Positions 9,519 through 20,119 of a stretch of DNA of 64,000 nt are shown here, piece by piece. The notes beneath the pieces were generated by a model. The model searched no databases. It was not told the origin of the DNA and saw nothing but the letters and a program-made list of their open reading frames with translations. The first letter of the stretch is position 1; each line of letters starts with the position of its first letter. The translations under genes and the position numbers were made by a program. The DNA comes from Longimicrobium sp. (GTDB lineage Bacteria; Gemmatimonadota; Gemmatimonadetes; Longimicrobiales; Longimicrobiaceae), in assembly GCF_036388275.1 (NCBI RefSeq), contig NZ_DASVSF010000053.1, positions 1 through 64,000 of the forward strand. Direction: 5' to 3'.

Positions 9519-11125
<1,607 letters not shown>

Positions 11126-11126
<1 letters not shown>

Positions 11127-12184
11127 CACCCCACTCCTACGATGGAGGCGAGCACGCCGGCCATCTCTTCCAGGTCCACGTCGCGCTCCGCCGATGGGCG
11201 CGCCGCCGCCGGCATCCCGTCGATCACCGCCGTCCGCGCGCTCTCCACCAGGCCGCGGCCGCCGGCGGCGCGGATGCGGGCCAGCCCCTCGGCCCCGTCG
11301 TTCCCCATTCCCGTGAGCACCACGCCCACGGCCGCGCTCCCCGCGGCCCGCGCCACGGAGTCGAAGAGCGTGTCCACGCAGGGCTTGTGCAGGCTCGCCG
11401 GATCGTCCCACAGGCGGATGGAGAGGGTGCCGTCGGCCGCGCGCTTCACCGCCATCTGCCGTCCCCCCGGGGCGATGAGCACCGTCCCCGGCACCACCGG
11501 GTCGCCGTCGCGGGCCTCCGCCACGTGCAGCGGGCTGCGCCGGTCCAGGCGCTCCGCCAGCGTCTCGGTAAAGCCGTGGGGCATGTGCTGGGCGATGACC
11601 ACGGCCGCCGCGAAGCCGGCGGGGAGCGCGGGAACCAGCTCCGCCAGCGCCCGCGGCCCGCCCGTGGACGAGCCGATGGCCACCACCTCGTACCGCCCCT
11701 GCCGCGCGGCCGAAGCCGTGGCGCCCGCCCTGGACGACGATGGGCGCGGGGGATGCGGGGGCGCGGCGCGCGGGGCGGTGCGGGCGCGCAGCGCGGCGGC
11801 CACCTTCTCGCGCAGCAGCGGCGCCAGGGCGTGGATGTCCATCCCCGTGCCGGCGCCCTTGTCCATGAAGTCCACCGCCCCGGCCTCCAGCGCGCGCAGG
11901 GTGATCTCCGCCCCCGCCTGGGTGTGGGAGGAAAGGAGAAGGACGGGGGTGGGGCACTCGCGCATGATGCTTTCCAGCGCGGCCATCCCGTCCATCCCCG
12001 GCATCTCCACGTCCATGATCACCAGGTCGGGGCGCAGCGCGCGCACCTGGGCCAGCGCCTCCTCGCCGTCGCGCGCGCCGCCCACCACGGTGACGCCGGG
12101 GAGCGGGCCCAGCATGCGCTCCGTGGCCCGGCGCACGAAGGCGCTGTCGTCCACCAGCAGCACGCGCGCGGGCTCTTCCGTCAC
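11126..12184 (-). CDS. cheB: Chemotaxis response regulator protein-glutamate methylesterase CheB
   Basis: 352 residues, the usual size. The N-terminal receiver has acceptor Asp58 (MDVEMPGMDG). After an Ala/Pro/Arg-rich linker (about 132-163) comes the esterase/deamidase domain. Its catalytic triad is visible as the Ser of AIGSSTGGPRAL (172/173), His200 (AQHMPHGF) and Asp296 (GMGNDGAEG). It removes methyl groups from receptor glutamates and, in the family, deamidates glutamines. The GTG start lies in GTGA with the cheR stop, a four-base overlap, so translation is coupled. Neighbouring receptors at 14902 and 1367 are likely substrates. Confidence 0.95.
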
Positions 12185-13026
12185 GCGGCCTCCAGGGGGC
12201 GCCGGTAGAAGAGCGCGCCGGGGCGGCGGTGCAGCTCGAAGGGAATGGGAACGTGGCGCAGGCTCTCGGCGTGCCCCAGGAACAGGTACCCGCCGGGGGC
12301 CAGCGCCTCCCACAGCCCCCGCGCCGCGCGCAGCACGGCGCCCTCGTCGAAGTAGATCATCACGTTGCGGCAAAGGACCAGGTGCTGGGGGCGGAGGGCC
12401 GTCCACCAGCCGTCCTGGACCAGGTTTGCGGATGCGAAGCGCACGGGCGCGCGCACCACGGGCTTGACCGTCCACGCGTCCTCGCCGCGCGGGTCGAACC
12501 AGCGGGCGCGCCAGGGCTCGTCCGTGGCGCGAAAGGCGTGGCCGCTGTAAACGCCCGCCTCCGCCCGCTCCAGCGCCCTGGGATCCACGTCCACCCCCGT
12601 CACCCGCAGCGCGCCGGGCGCGGCGAACAGCCCGCGCTCCCGGGCCAGGATGGAGAGCGTGTACGCCTCTTCCCCCGTGGAGCAGGCCGCGCTCAGCAGC
12701 CGCGCCTGGCCGCCGAGGCCCAGCCGCGCCGCCAGCTCCGGCAGCACTTCGCCGCCAATCACGTCGAGCGATCCCTGCTCGCGGCAGAAGTAGCTCTCGT
12801 TGTTGGTCAGGTGCGGTACCAGCCGCCCCCGCTCCGCTTCGCGCTCGGGGTGGAAGCGAAGGTGGAAGAGGAGCGCGTCGAACGACTCCAAGCCCAGCGC
12901 CGCGCGCCGCGGCTCCAGCCGGGTACGCAGGATCTCGCGCCGCTCGGGGCCCCAGCGGTGGCCCAGCTCCTCGGCCAGCCACTCCGCCCACAGGCGGAAC
13001 TCCTCGTCGCTGAACGGAACCGCCAT
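12181..13026 (-). CDS. cheR: Chemotaxis protein methyltransferase CheR
   Basis: 281 residues. An N-terminal helical domain (about 1-80) precedes the SAM-dependent methyltransferase fold. Family hallmarks are HLTNNESYFCREQ, SAACSTGEEAYTLSI (SAM-binding), VDVDPRALERAEAGVY, LCRNVMIYF and FLGHAESL. It methylates glutamates of chemoreceptors with S-adenosylmethionine. There is no C-terminal TPR extension as found in some alternative-function systems. The ATG is embedded in TGATG with the end of the HEAT-repeat gene, and the stop overlaps cheB. Confidence 0.95.
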   Translation of the reverse strand: MAVPFSDEEFRLWAEWLAEELGHRWGPERREILRTRLEPRRAALGLESFDALLFHLRFHPEREAERGRLVPHLTNNESYFCREQGSLDVIGGEVLPELAARLGLGGQARLLSAACSTGEEAYTLSILARERGLFAAPGALRVTGVDVDPRALERAEAGVYSGHAFRATDEPWRARWFDPRGEDAWTVKPVVRAPVRFASANLVQDGWWTALRPQHLVLCRNVMIYFDEGAVLRAARGLWEALAPGGYLFLGHAESLRHVPIPFELHRRPGALFYRRPLEAA

Positions 13027-14909
13027 CAGCCGGCGGCCGTATGGGCGGCGAGGGCGCGGACGGCGGCCCGGCGGACGAGCGGGTCGGCGTCGTGCTCCGC
13101 GGCGGCGCGCAGCGCGGGCTCCGCGCCGGGCGCATGCACCCGCTCCAGCGTGCGGGCGGCCGCCAGGCGCAGGCGCCAGTCCGCGTCGGCCAGGGCGCGC
13201 ACCAGCCGCTCCTCGGCCCCCGCCGGCGCGATCTTGCGCAGCGCGATGGCGGCCACCCGGCGCAGGTCGCGGTGGTCCCCGTCGATCCGCGCGGCCACGG
13301 CCTCGGCCGCGCGCGGGTCGCCCAGCTCGCCCAGCGCGTGCAGGGCCGCCGCCTCCAGCCCCGGGTCGTCCCCGCTGCCCAGCACCTGCAGCAGCACCTC
13401 CAGCGCTTCCGCCGCGCCCGTGCGCCCCAGCGCCCGCACCGCGGCGAAGCGCGCGCCCGCGTCCGTCCCGCGCGCCAGGAGGGCGAGAGGTGCCACCGCC
13501 GCGGCCCCGCCGGTGACGGCGAGCGCCGCGGCGAGCGCGCGGATGGCCGCCGGGTCCGTTTCCCGCGCCAGCGCGGCGGCGACCGCGGCGGCCACGGCGT
13601 CTCCCGGGCACCGGGCGATGCCCTCCGCCGCCGCGTGCCGCGTTTCCGCGGACGGGTCGTTCAGCAGGGGCACCAGCAGCTGGCAGGCGCCGCCGGGAAG
13701 ACGGCCCAGCGCGAGCGCGGCCCCGGCGCGCCGGCCGGGCTCCGCCAGCGCCTCGCCCAGCAGCGCGCGCACTTCCGCGGCCGGCGCCGCGCGCCCCAGC
13801 GCCTCGGCCACGGTGGCGCGCACCTCGGGGTCGGCGTCGTCCAGCAGCGCGGCGACGCGCGCGGCGGCGGCGCGGTCGGGCAGCGGGGGAAGCGCGGCGA
13901 GCAGCTCCTCGCGCGCCCCCGCGTCCGCCGCCTCGATGCGGGGAAGGAGGACGGCCAAGGCGACATCGGAGGGAAGCAAGCCCAGCGCGCCCGCGGCCGC
14001 CGGCCCGCGCTCGGAGTCTCCCAGCGCGTCCGCCAGCAGCGCCGCCGCCTCTTCCGTCCCCGCCACGCCCAGCAGCACCGCGGCCCGCTCGTCCGCCGGC
14101 GCCCCGCCGGAGAAGCGCGCGGCGAGGGCGTCCGCGTCCGCCCGCGCCGCTTCGCGCAGCCACTCCGGGAGCGGGGGCGGCGCGCCGGGAAGGAGCCCCG
14201 CCGCCGCGGCCAGGGCGGCGCGGCGCAGCTCCGCGTCGTCCGCGAAGGCAGGGCCGCGCAGCGCATCCAGCCCCGCCGGCTCTCCCAGCTCGCCGATGGC
14301 TTCCACCGCCGCGCCCGCGAGCAGGGGATCGGCCGTAGCGGCCGCGAGCGCCGGCAGCGCCCGCGCCGCGCCGATGCGGCCCAGCGCGAAGACGGCCGCC
14401 AGCGCGCGCCAGGGATCGCCGCCCCCCGCGACGGCGGCCAGCGCCTCGACCGAGCGGGGATCGCGCAGGGAGCCCAGCGCGTCCGCGGCCGCGGCGGCCA
14501 CGTTGGCGTCCGCGTCGCCCAGCGCCGCCTCCAGCCCGCCACGCGCGGCGGGGTTGGCGGATTCGCCCAGCGCAGACGCGGCCAGCAGGCGGACGTCGGG
14601 GTCCGCGTCGTGGCGCACCAGGCGGTCCAGCGCGCGCAGTGCGCCGGCCAGCGCCCCCGGCGCGGCGAGGGCGGCCAGGATGGAGCGCGCGGCGTTGCGG
14701 CGGCCTGCGTCGCCCCCGTCGCGCAGGGCGGCCTCCAGCGCGGGAAGCAGGAGGCGGGCGTGGCGCAGCCGGGGGAGCGCGGCCAGCGCGCGGTCGCGCA
14801 CCCACGTGCGCTCGTCCGCGGCGCCGGCCAGGGCGCGCGCCGCCGCTTCGCCGCCCCGCCCGGCCTCCAGCAGCCCGGCCAGCTCCTCCGCCAGTGCCGG
14901 GTCAGACAC
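13026..14909 (-). CDS. HEAT-repeat (PBS-lyase type) protein in chemosensory operon
   Basis: 627 residues composed almost entirely of roughly 31-residue HEAT repeats, with recurring (D)PDVRxxAAxALGxxxxPAA patterns such as DADPDVRLLAASALGES and DADPEVRATVAEALGRA. It is Ala-, Leu- and Arg-rich and cytoplasmic, with no membrane segment. HEAT solenoids act as protein-binding scaffolds. It starts with GTG inside the stop of the mcp gene (GTGTCTGA, eight-base overlap) and ends in TGATG shared with cheR, so it is fully integrated into the operon. HEAT genes inside che clusters are known from some alternative-function systems, not from standard flagellar ones. A role in positioning the receptor array or binding CheR is inference. 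Confidence 0.85.
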   Translation of the reverse strand: MSDPALAEELAGLLEAGRGGEAAARALAGAADERTWVRDRALAALPRLRHARLLLPALEAALRDGGDAGRRNAARSILAALAAPGALAGALRALDRLVRHDADPDVRLLAASALGESANPAARGGLEAALGDADANVAAAAADALGSLRDPRSVEALAAVAGGGDPWRALAAVFALGRIGAARALPALAAATADPLLAGAAVEAIGELGEPAGLDALRGPAFADDAELRRAALAAAAGLLPGAPPPLPEWLREAARADADALAARFSGGAPADERAAVLLGVAGTEEAAALLADALGDSERGPAAAGALGLLPSDVALAVLLPRIEAADAGAREELLAALPPLPDRAAAARVAALLDDADPEVRATVAEALGRAAPAAEVRALLGEALAEPGRRAGAALALGRLPGGACQLLVPLLNDPSAETRHAAAEGIARCPGDAVAAAVAAALARETDPAAIRALAAALAVTGGAAAVAPLALLARGTDAGARFAAVRALGRTGAAEALEVLLQVLGSGDDPGLEAAALHALGELGDPRAAEAVAARIDGDHRDLRRVAAIALRKIAPAGAEERLVRALADADWRLRLAAARTLERVHAPGAEPALRAAAEHDADPLVRRAAVRALAAHTAAG

Positions 14910-16884
14910 GGAAGCGGCTCACCAGCTCGGTGAGGCGCGCGGCCTGCGCGGCCACGTCGTCGGCCGCGCTGCGGGCCTCGCGCACGGAGGCCTGCGCGGC
15001 GCGGGCGCCCTGCGCGATGTTTTCCGTGGCGCGGAGGATCATCTCCCCGCCCCGCTTCTGCTCGGCGGTGGCCGCGAAGACCTCCTGCGTCTGCTGGTTC
15101 ATGCTCTCCGTGGCCTGCACGATCTGCCGGCTGGCCAGCGCCTGCTCGCGGGTGGCGATGCGCACCTCCTCGGAAACGTGCTGGATGTGCTGCGTGGCCT
15201 GCTGCGCCTGCCGCGCGGCCAGCACCTGCTGCTCCGTCGCCAGCGACACCTCCTGCATCAGCTCCGCGGTCCGCGCCGCCGCGGCCACGATGCGCTCCAG
15301 CGCGGTGGCCGCCGCCTCGGCCAGGGTGATTCCCTGCTCCGTCCGCTCGCCCAGCGCGCCGCTGCTTTCCATCGCCGAATCCACGCCGCCCCGGACCGCC
15401 TTGATGGTGTGGCCGATCTCGCGCGCCGACTCTACCGAGCGCTCGGCGAGCCGGCGGATCTCCTGCGCCACCACCGCGAAGCCGCGCCCGTGCTCGCCCG
15501 CGCGCGCGGCCTCGATGGCCGCGTTCAGGGCGAGCAGGTTGGTCTGGTCGGCGATGTCCTCGATGGTTTCCGAGATCTGCCCCACCGACTCGCCCTGCGC
15601 GGTCAGCACGCGCATGCGCTCCGTGAGCCGGTTGACCTCGTCGTGAATGCGGCGCATCCCCGCGACCGTCTGTTCGACCGTGTCTCCGCCGGTGCTGGCC
15701 GCGGACTTGGCGTCCAGGGCAATGCGGCGCGTCTCGTCCACGTGGCGGCCCACCTGCTGGATGCTCGCCGCCATCTCCTCGATGGTGGCGGACGTTTCCT
15801 CCACCGCCGTCCCCAGCGTGTCGGCGCTGCCGGCGGTGTGCTCGATGGACTGCCCCATCTGGGCGATGGAGCTGCTGGTCTGCTCCACCGACGCCGCGAG
15901 CGACTCCGCAATGGAGGCCACGCGGGTGATCTGCGCGGCGATCTCCTCCATGGAGGTGGAGGTCTCCTCCGTGGCGGCCACCTGCTCGTCGACCGTGGCG
16001 GCCATGCGCTGCGAGGTGGCCGAGATCTGCTCGGCCGCGGCGGCGGTCTGCACCGCGGCGGTGTTCACGCCCCCCACGGCGCCCCGCAGGTCGCGCGACA
16101 TGCGGTTCAGGGTGTCGGTGAGCTGCCCCAGCTCGTCGCGGCTCCCCGCCTTCGCCTGCCCGGTCAGGTCGCCCTCCGCCACGCCGCCGGCAAAGCGCAC
16201 GGCCTCCTGCAGCGGCTTGCCGATGCGGGTGGCCAGGAACCACGCGGTGCCCACCGCAACGGCGAGCGCCAGCACGGTGAGCCAGACGGCGGTGTCGCGC
16301 GCGCGGTCGGTGGCGGCGCGCACGTCGTTGCGGCGCGCCATGGACAGCTTGGTCTCCTGCTCGTGGAAACGGGACAGCACGTCGCGGGCGCGGTTGGCCC
16401 CCCGCCGCCCCGCACCGGACTGGACGAAACGGGCGACGGAGTCCAGCGGCGGCCCGCCGGCCTGCAGCGTGGCCCGGCGCAGCGCGATCCCGGGCGTGGC
16501 GACGGTGCTCACCCAGTCGCCGGCAAAGGTGACGACGCTGTCCAGGCGGGCCTCCTGCACGGGGTCGCTCACCAGCCGCTTGGCATCGGCGTGGAAAAAC
16601 TCCACGCGCCGGTCGGCCTCGGCGTACATGGTGAGCGCCGTGTCCTGCCCGCTGAGCAGGAAGTCGCGATACGCCAGGGTGCGGTCCGCCAGCGCCACCT
16701 CCAGCTGCACCGCCGCGCGCTGCACGTCCTCCACCCGCCGCGACTCGGCATCCAGCCGGGTGAGCCGCCGCCCCTGCACGGCCACGGTGAAGGCGATGAC
16801 CCCCATCAGCGCCAGCACGGGCACGAAGCCCAGCAGGATCTTGTTGCGCACCCGCATGTCGCCGAACCATTCCGACACGCTCAT
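14902..16884 (-). CDS. Methyl-accepting chemotaxis protein of the operon
   Basis: 660 residues from the ATG at 16884. A short cytoplasmic tail is followed by a membrane helix (about 15-36), then a sensor region of about 160 residues predicted as a four-helix bundle (with DFLLSGQDTALTMYAEADRRVEFF, CHASE3/4HB-like), a second helix (about 200-222) and one HAMP domain. The long signalling hairpin is Glu/Ala-rich and contains the tip DQTNLLALNAAIEAARAGEHGRGFAVVAQEIRRLAERSVES. It starts in ATGA overlapping the cheW stop by four bases and ends inside the HEAT gene. This is presumably the dedicated receptor of the system, with ligand or surface signal unknown. Confidence 0.93.
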   Translation of the reverse strand: MSVSEWFGDMRVRNKILLGFVPVLALMGVIAFTVAVQGRRLTRLDAESRRVEDVQRAAVQLEVALADRTLAYRDFLLSGQDTALTMYAEADRRVEFFHADAKRLVSDPVQEARLDSVVTFAGDWVSTVATPGIALRRATLQAGGPPLDSVARFVQSGAGRRGANRARDVLSRFHEQETKLSMARRNDVRAATDRARDTAVWLTVLALAVAVGTAWFLATRIGKPLQEAVRFAGGVAEGDLTGQAKAGSRDELGQLTDTLNRMSRDLRGAVGGVNTAAVQTAAAAEQISATSQRMAATVDEQVAATEETSTSMEEIAAQITRVASIAESLAASVEQTSSSIAQMGQSIEHTAGSADTLGTAVEETSATIEEMAASIQQVGRHVDETRRIALDAKSAASTGGDTVEQTVAGMRRIHDEVNRLTERMRVLTAQGESVGQISETIEDIADQTNLLALNAAIEAARAGEHGRGFAVVAQEIRRLAERSVESAREIGHTIKAVRGGVDSAMESSGALGERTEQGITLAEAAATALERIVAAAARTAELMQEVSLATEQQVLAARQAQQATQHIQHVSEEVRIATREQALASRQIVQATESMNQQTQEVFAATAEQKRGGEMILRATENIAQGARAAQASVREARSAADDVAAQAARLTELVSRFRV

Positions 16885-17303
16885 CTCGCCTCTTCGCCCA
16901 GGACACGTTCCAGGTGCAGCAGCGCCACGCGGCGCCCGGACCCCGGCACGGCGATGCCGGCCAGCCATCCGGGCGGCAGCGCCGCCGTTGCTTCATCCGG
17001 GGCCGCCTCTTCGTCCCCGTCCTCGTCCAGCAGTCCCACCACGCGGTCCACCAGCAGCCCCACCGCCTCCCGTCCGCCCCCCCACACCACCACCAGCCGT
17101 CCCGCCGCCCCCACCGGCGCCAGCCCCAGCCGCTCGCCAAGGTCCACGACGGCCAGCACCGTCCCGCGCACCTGTGAAATGCCACGCACGCCATTCAGCG
17201 CGAACGGCACCCGGGTGACCGGCGGGGGGCGCAGCACCTCGCGCACCCGCTCGGCGGGAATGCCGAACTCCGCGCCCCCCACGCTCACCGACAGCGTGCT
17301 CAC
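16881..17303 (-). CDS. cheW: Chemotaxis coupling protein CheW
   Basis: 140 residues, a minimal CheW fold. It shows the start FGIPAERVREVLRPPPVTRVP, then GVRGISQVRGTVLAVVDLGERLGL, and the second subdomain VVWGGGREAVGLLVDRVVGLL. It links the receptor tip to the P5 domain of CheA. The GTG start overlaps the cheY stop (GTGA), and its own stop overlaps the mcp start. It lacks the extra tails seen in CheV-like fusions. Confidence 0.93.
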   Translation of the reverse strand: MSTLSVSVGGAEFGIPAERVREVLRPPPVTRVPFALNGVRGISQVRGTVLAVVDLGERLGLAPVGAAGRLVVVWGGGREAVGLLVDRVVGLLDEDGDEEAAPDEATAALPPGWLAGIAVPGSGRRVALLHLERVLGEEAR

Positions 17304-17686
17304 GCCGCTCCGTCCAGCCGCGCGGCGAGCGCGGCCAGCAGCTGGGCGGGCTGCCAGGGCTTGGGAAGGAACCCGTTTGCCCCCGCCTGCCGCGCCGCCG
17401 CCTGGTCCGCCTCGGACGCCTCGGTGGAGCAGACGAGGACGGGGACGGACGTCATCCCCAGCTCCCCCCGCAGCCGGCGGATGAACTCCAGGCCGTCCAT
17501 TCCCGGCATGTTGATGTCCACCACCATGCCGTGCACCTCCGGGTCGCGCGCGGCGGCGTCCAGCCCCTCGGCCCCGTCGGCGGCAAAGGCCAGCTCGTAG
17601 TGCGGGCCCAGGACCATGCGGTACATGCGCACCATCATGGGGCTGTCTTCCACCACCAGCAGCCGGCGTCGCCGTTCATCCCCCAC
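17300..17686 (-). CDS. cheY: Single-domain response regulator, CheY-like
   Basis: 128 residues, one receiver domain. Acidic pocket residues are in VVEDSPMM; the acceptor is Asp57 (VVDINMPGMDGLEF); the switch residue lies in LVCSTEAS and the conserved Lys is 109 (LPKPW). It is expected to take phosphate from CheA. With no flagellar genes in view its target is unknown, and it may be a phosphate shuttle rather than a motor-binding protein. The GTG start overlaps the end of cheA by 11 bases. Confidence 0.9.
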   Translation of the reverse strand: MGDERRRRLLVVEDSPMMVRMYRMVLGPHYELAFAADGAEGLDAAARDPEVHGMVVDINMPGMDGLEFIRRLRGELGMTSVPVLVCSTEASEADQAAARQAGANGFLPKPWQPAQLLAALAARLDGAA

Positions 17687-19556
17687 CCGTGCCTCCCCGG
17701 TACAGGTCTACGTTCATCTCCAGCATCTCCCCCGGATCCAGCAGCAGCACCACCCGTCCGCGCGCGTCCACCACCGCGCCCGACACGCCGCGCGGGCCGC
17801 CCAGCGCCGACGGGAGCGCGCGCACGGCGGCGGCGTCCTGCGCCAGCAGCCGGTCGGCGCCCAGCGCCGCCGCCCGCGCCCCGCGCCGCAGCACCAAAAC
17901 GAAGCGCGGGTCCGGCGCCGGCGCCCAGCCGAACACGCGGTCCAGGCGCACCAGCGGCACGGCCTCGTCGTGCACGGCGACGGTTTCCGCCGGGCCCGTG
18001 CGGCCGGGCGCGCCGGCGCGGAGGGTTTCTTCCACGTCCAGCGCCGGGATGGCGAAGGTTTCCCCCGCGGCCTGAAAGAAGAGGACGGGCACCAGCGCCA
18101 CCGTCAGCGGAACGAGCAGGACGAAGCGGGTGCCTCCCTCGTCGCCGTCCTCCACCCGCACTTGGCCGCGCAGCCGCGACACGGCCTCGCGCACCACGTC
18201 CAGCCCCACGCCGCGCCCCGAAACCTCGTCCGCCACGGTCCGCGTGCTGAAACCGGGACGAAAGAGCAGGTCGTCGATCTCCTCCTCGTCCAGCGCCTCG
18301 CCCTCCGCCACCAGGCCCAGCTGGCGGGCGCGGCGCTCGATGGCGGCGCGGTCCAGCCCGCGCCCGTCGTCTTCTACCTCGATGCGCACGCGGTCGCCCT
18401 CCTGCGCGGCGGAGAGGCGGACGGTCGCCGTTTCGGGCTTGCCGGCCGCGCGGCGTTCGTCCGGCGGCTCCACGCCGTGGTCGACGGCGTTGCGCACCAG
18501 GTGCAGGAGCGGGTCCAGCAGCGCGTCGGAGGTGGCCTTGTCCAGCTCCGTCCCCTCGCCGTGCAGCTCCACGCGCACGCGCTTGCCGCGCTCGCGAGCA
18601 AGCTCGGCGGCCAGCGGGGGAAAGCGCGAGAACACGCGCTCCACGGCCACCAGCCGGAGCGACGTGGCGCCGCGGCGCACGGCCGAGGCCGACGCCTCCA
18701 GCTCCTCCAGCCGCTCGGCGGCGCCGCGGCGCAGTCTCGCGGCCTGCAGCGCCTGCGCGTTCTCCGCCATCCACGCGCGCAGCCCCTCCACGGCGCGCAC
18801 CAGGTCGTCTACCTGGCCCAGCAGCGGGTCCAGCCGGGCAAACGGAATGCGCAGCGATTCTTCCCGTGCCCCCGCGTCGCTCCGGCGCTCCGGCGCCGGC
18901 GCGTCCCCGGGCGATGGCGTCCGCGCGGCAGGTGCGGGCGCCACGGCCGGCGACACGGCGCTGTCGGCCGGGAGGGGAACGCGCGGCGGGATGGATGGAA
19001 GCGGCGCGGCTTCCGTGGATGTCGGGGCTTCCGCTCGCGCACCGCCGGCGGCGGATGGAACCGCGGCGGATGCGTCATCCAGGGTCTCCGCGTCATCCGC
19101 GGCCTCGGCGGACGGCGCGGGGGCGGCGAGCGCGTCGGCGAGCTCCGCGCGCAGGGGGGCCAAGGGCGCAAAGGCCTGCTCCTGCTCCGCCCCGCCCGCG
19201 GCCTCCAGCGCGCGGTGAAGGGCGGCGGCGGCGCGCTGCAGCGTCTCCAGCGGCAGCACGGCGGGCGCGGGAGCGTGCTTGAACGCGTCTTCCACGCCGT
19301 GCACCAGCTCCTGCAGGGGCCGCAGCCCCAGCATGGCGGCATTGCCCTTGATGGTGTGCAGCGCGCGCAGCAGCTCGGCGCGCTGGGCCTCGTCGGGCGC
19401 CTGTCCGGCATCCAGCCCCGCCAGCACGGCATCGAGCCGCGCCAGCTGGGCGCGGCCCTCGTCGCGAAAGTCGCCGAAGAGCTCGGAAAGGTCCAGCAGG
19501 TCCGACAGCGTGTCCGTCCAGTGCCGATGGTGGGTGCCCGCAATGTAAACTGCCAT
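17676..19556 (-). CDS. cheA: Chemotaxis histidine kinase CheA
   Basis: 626 residues. An N-terminal Hpt domain has RALHTIKGNAAMLGL with phospho-His67. It is followed not by a clear P2 domain but by a long Ala/Pro/Ser-rich linker (about 145-230). Dimerisation helices (235-310), the ATPase domain (N box LLHLVRNAVDHGV near 352, EDDGRGLD near 395, GRGVGLDVV near 448) and a C-terminal CheW-like P5 domain (485-626) follow. It phosphorylates CheY, CheB and possibly the receiver kinase at the operon end. The ATG at 19556 is the first usable start and the first gene of the operon. The promoter must lie at 19557-19780, but no clear hexamers were recognised there. A missing P2 domain suggests slower or less specific transfer. 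Confidence 0.95.
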   Translation of the reverse strand: MAVYIAGTHHRHWTDTLSDLLDLSELFGDFRDEGRAQLARLDAVLAGLDAGQAPDEAQRAELLRALHTIKGNAAMLGLRPLQELVHGVEDAFKHAPAPAVLPLETLQRAAAALHRALEAAGGAEQEQAFAPLAPLRAELADALAAPAPSAEAADDAETLDDASAAVPSAAGGARAEAPTSTEAAPLPSIPPRVPLPADSAVSPAVAPAPAARTPSPGDAPAPERRSDAGAREESLRIPFARLDPLLGQVDDLVRAVEGLRAWMAENAQALQAARLRRGAAERLEELEASASAVRRGATSLRLVAVERVFSRFPPLAAELARERGKRVRVELHGEGTELDKATSDALLDPLLHLVRNAVDHGVEPPDERRAAGKPETATVRLSAAQEGDRVRIEVEDDGRGLDRAAIERRARQLGLVAEGEALDEEEIDDLLFRPGFSTRTVADEVSGRGVGLDVVREAVSRLRGQVRVEDGDEGGTRFVLLVPLTVALVPVLFFQAAGETFAIPALDVEETLRAGAPGRTGPAETVAVHDEAVPLVRLDRVFGWAPAPDPRFVLVLRRGARAAALGADRLLAQDAAAVRALPSALGGPRGVSGAVVDARGRVVLLLDPGEMLEMNVDLYRGGTGGG

Positions 19557-19780
19557 GCAAACTTACGACCACCGGCAGCGGCGGGCGGCAGAACCAGCAC
19601 CTCAAGCGGCACGACGATGGTGATCGGTCGCGGATGAGCTGCCAACACGCAATCCGCCTCAAAGTCGCACTATCCGGGAAGTGCCACAAAATCACACTAT
19701 TGGGGCGCCTACAGATGCGCCACCGTGAGCGTGCGCCGGGGGTCCGGCATGAACTCACATGGCGGCATCTGGAGGTACCC

Positions 19781-19963
19781 ATGAGCAGCACCCCGAAGCC
19801 GGAGGCACCGGCAGCGGCAAAGCCAGTGCGCCAGAGAAAACCCGCACCTGGCTCGAGGACAGGCGGGCCGTTCGTCGATCCACAGCCTGCTGAGGAACGA
19901 GATCCGGAGGACGCGGCGCGCAGATTTCATCGCGGGCTCAACCTCCTGGGGAGCGGGAACTGA
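19781..19963 (+). CDS. 60-residue protein ending in GLNLLGSGN
   Basis: The ATG at 19781 is preceded by a perfect GGAGG at 19771-19775. The product is 60 residues, without signal peptide or membrane segment, rich in Pro, Ala, Arg and Lys (PKPEAP, PVRQRKPAP). An acidic stretch (AEERDPEDAARRF) precedes the last nine residues, G-L-N-L-L-G-S-G-N, followed directly by TGA. That tail matches the tail of the small lipoprotein at 21412-21639 in seven of nine positions. It lies 157 bases upstream of the TPR gene in the same direction. I know no described family; see the findings for the possible peptide-signal interpretation. Confidence 0.65.
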   Translation: MSSTPKPEAPAAAKPVRQRKPAPGSRTGGPFVDPQPAEERDPEDAARRFHRGLNLLGSGN

Positions 19964-20119
19964 TCCGGAGGGCTCCGCCGCCGGGCGCTCAATCCGGCGG
20001 GGGGATACATCGCGGGAACGCAATCCCATCCGCTCATGGGATGTCGCCTTCAGGTAGCGTGTATCTGGACGTTGTGTTAAGGTGTCACATCGAGAGTACC
20101 CCTTTGAGGCTTTCCCGAT

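Noticed and set aside
12229..17484. A 1751-codon open frame on the plus strand across the chemosensory operon
   Set aside because: It is antisense to cheR, the HEAT gene, the receptor and cheW, all of which have clear domains; its own product is low-complexity Arg/Ala/Pro.
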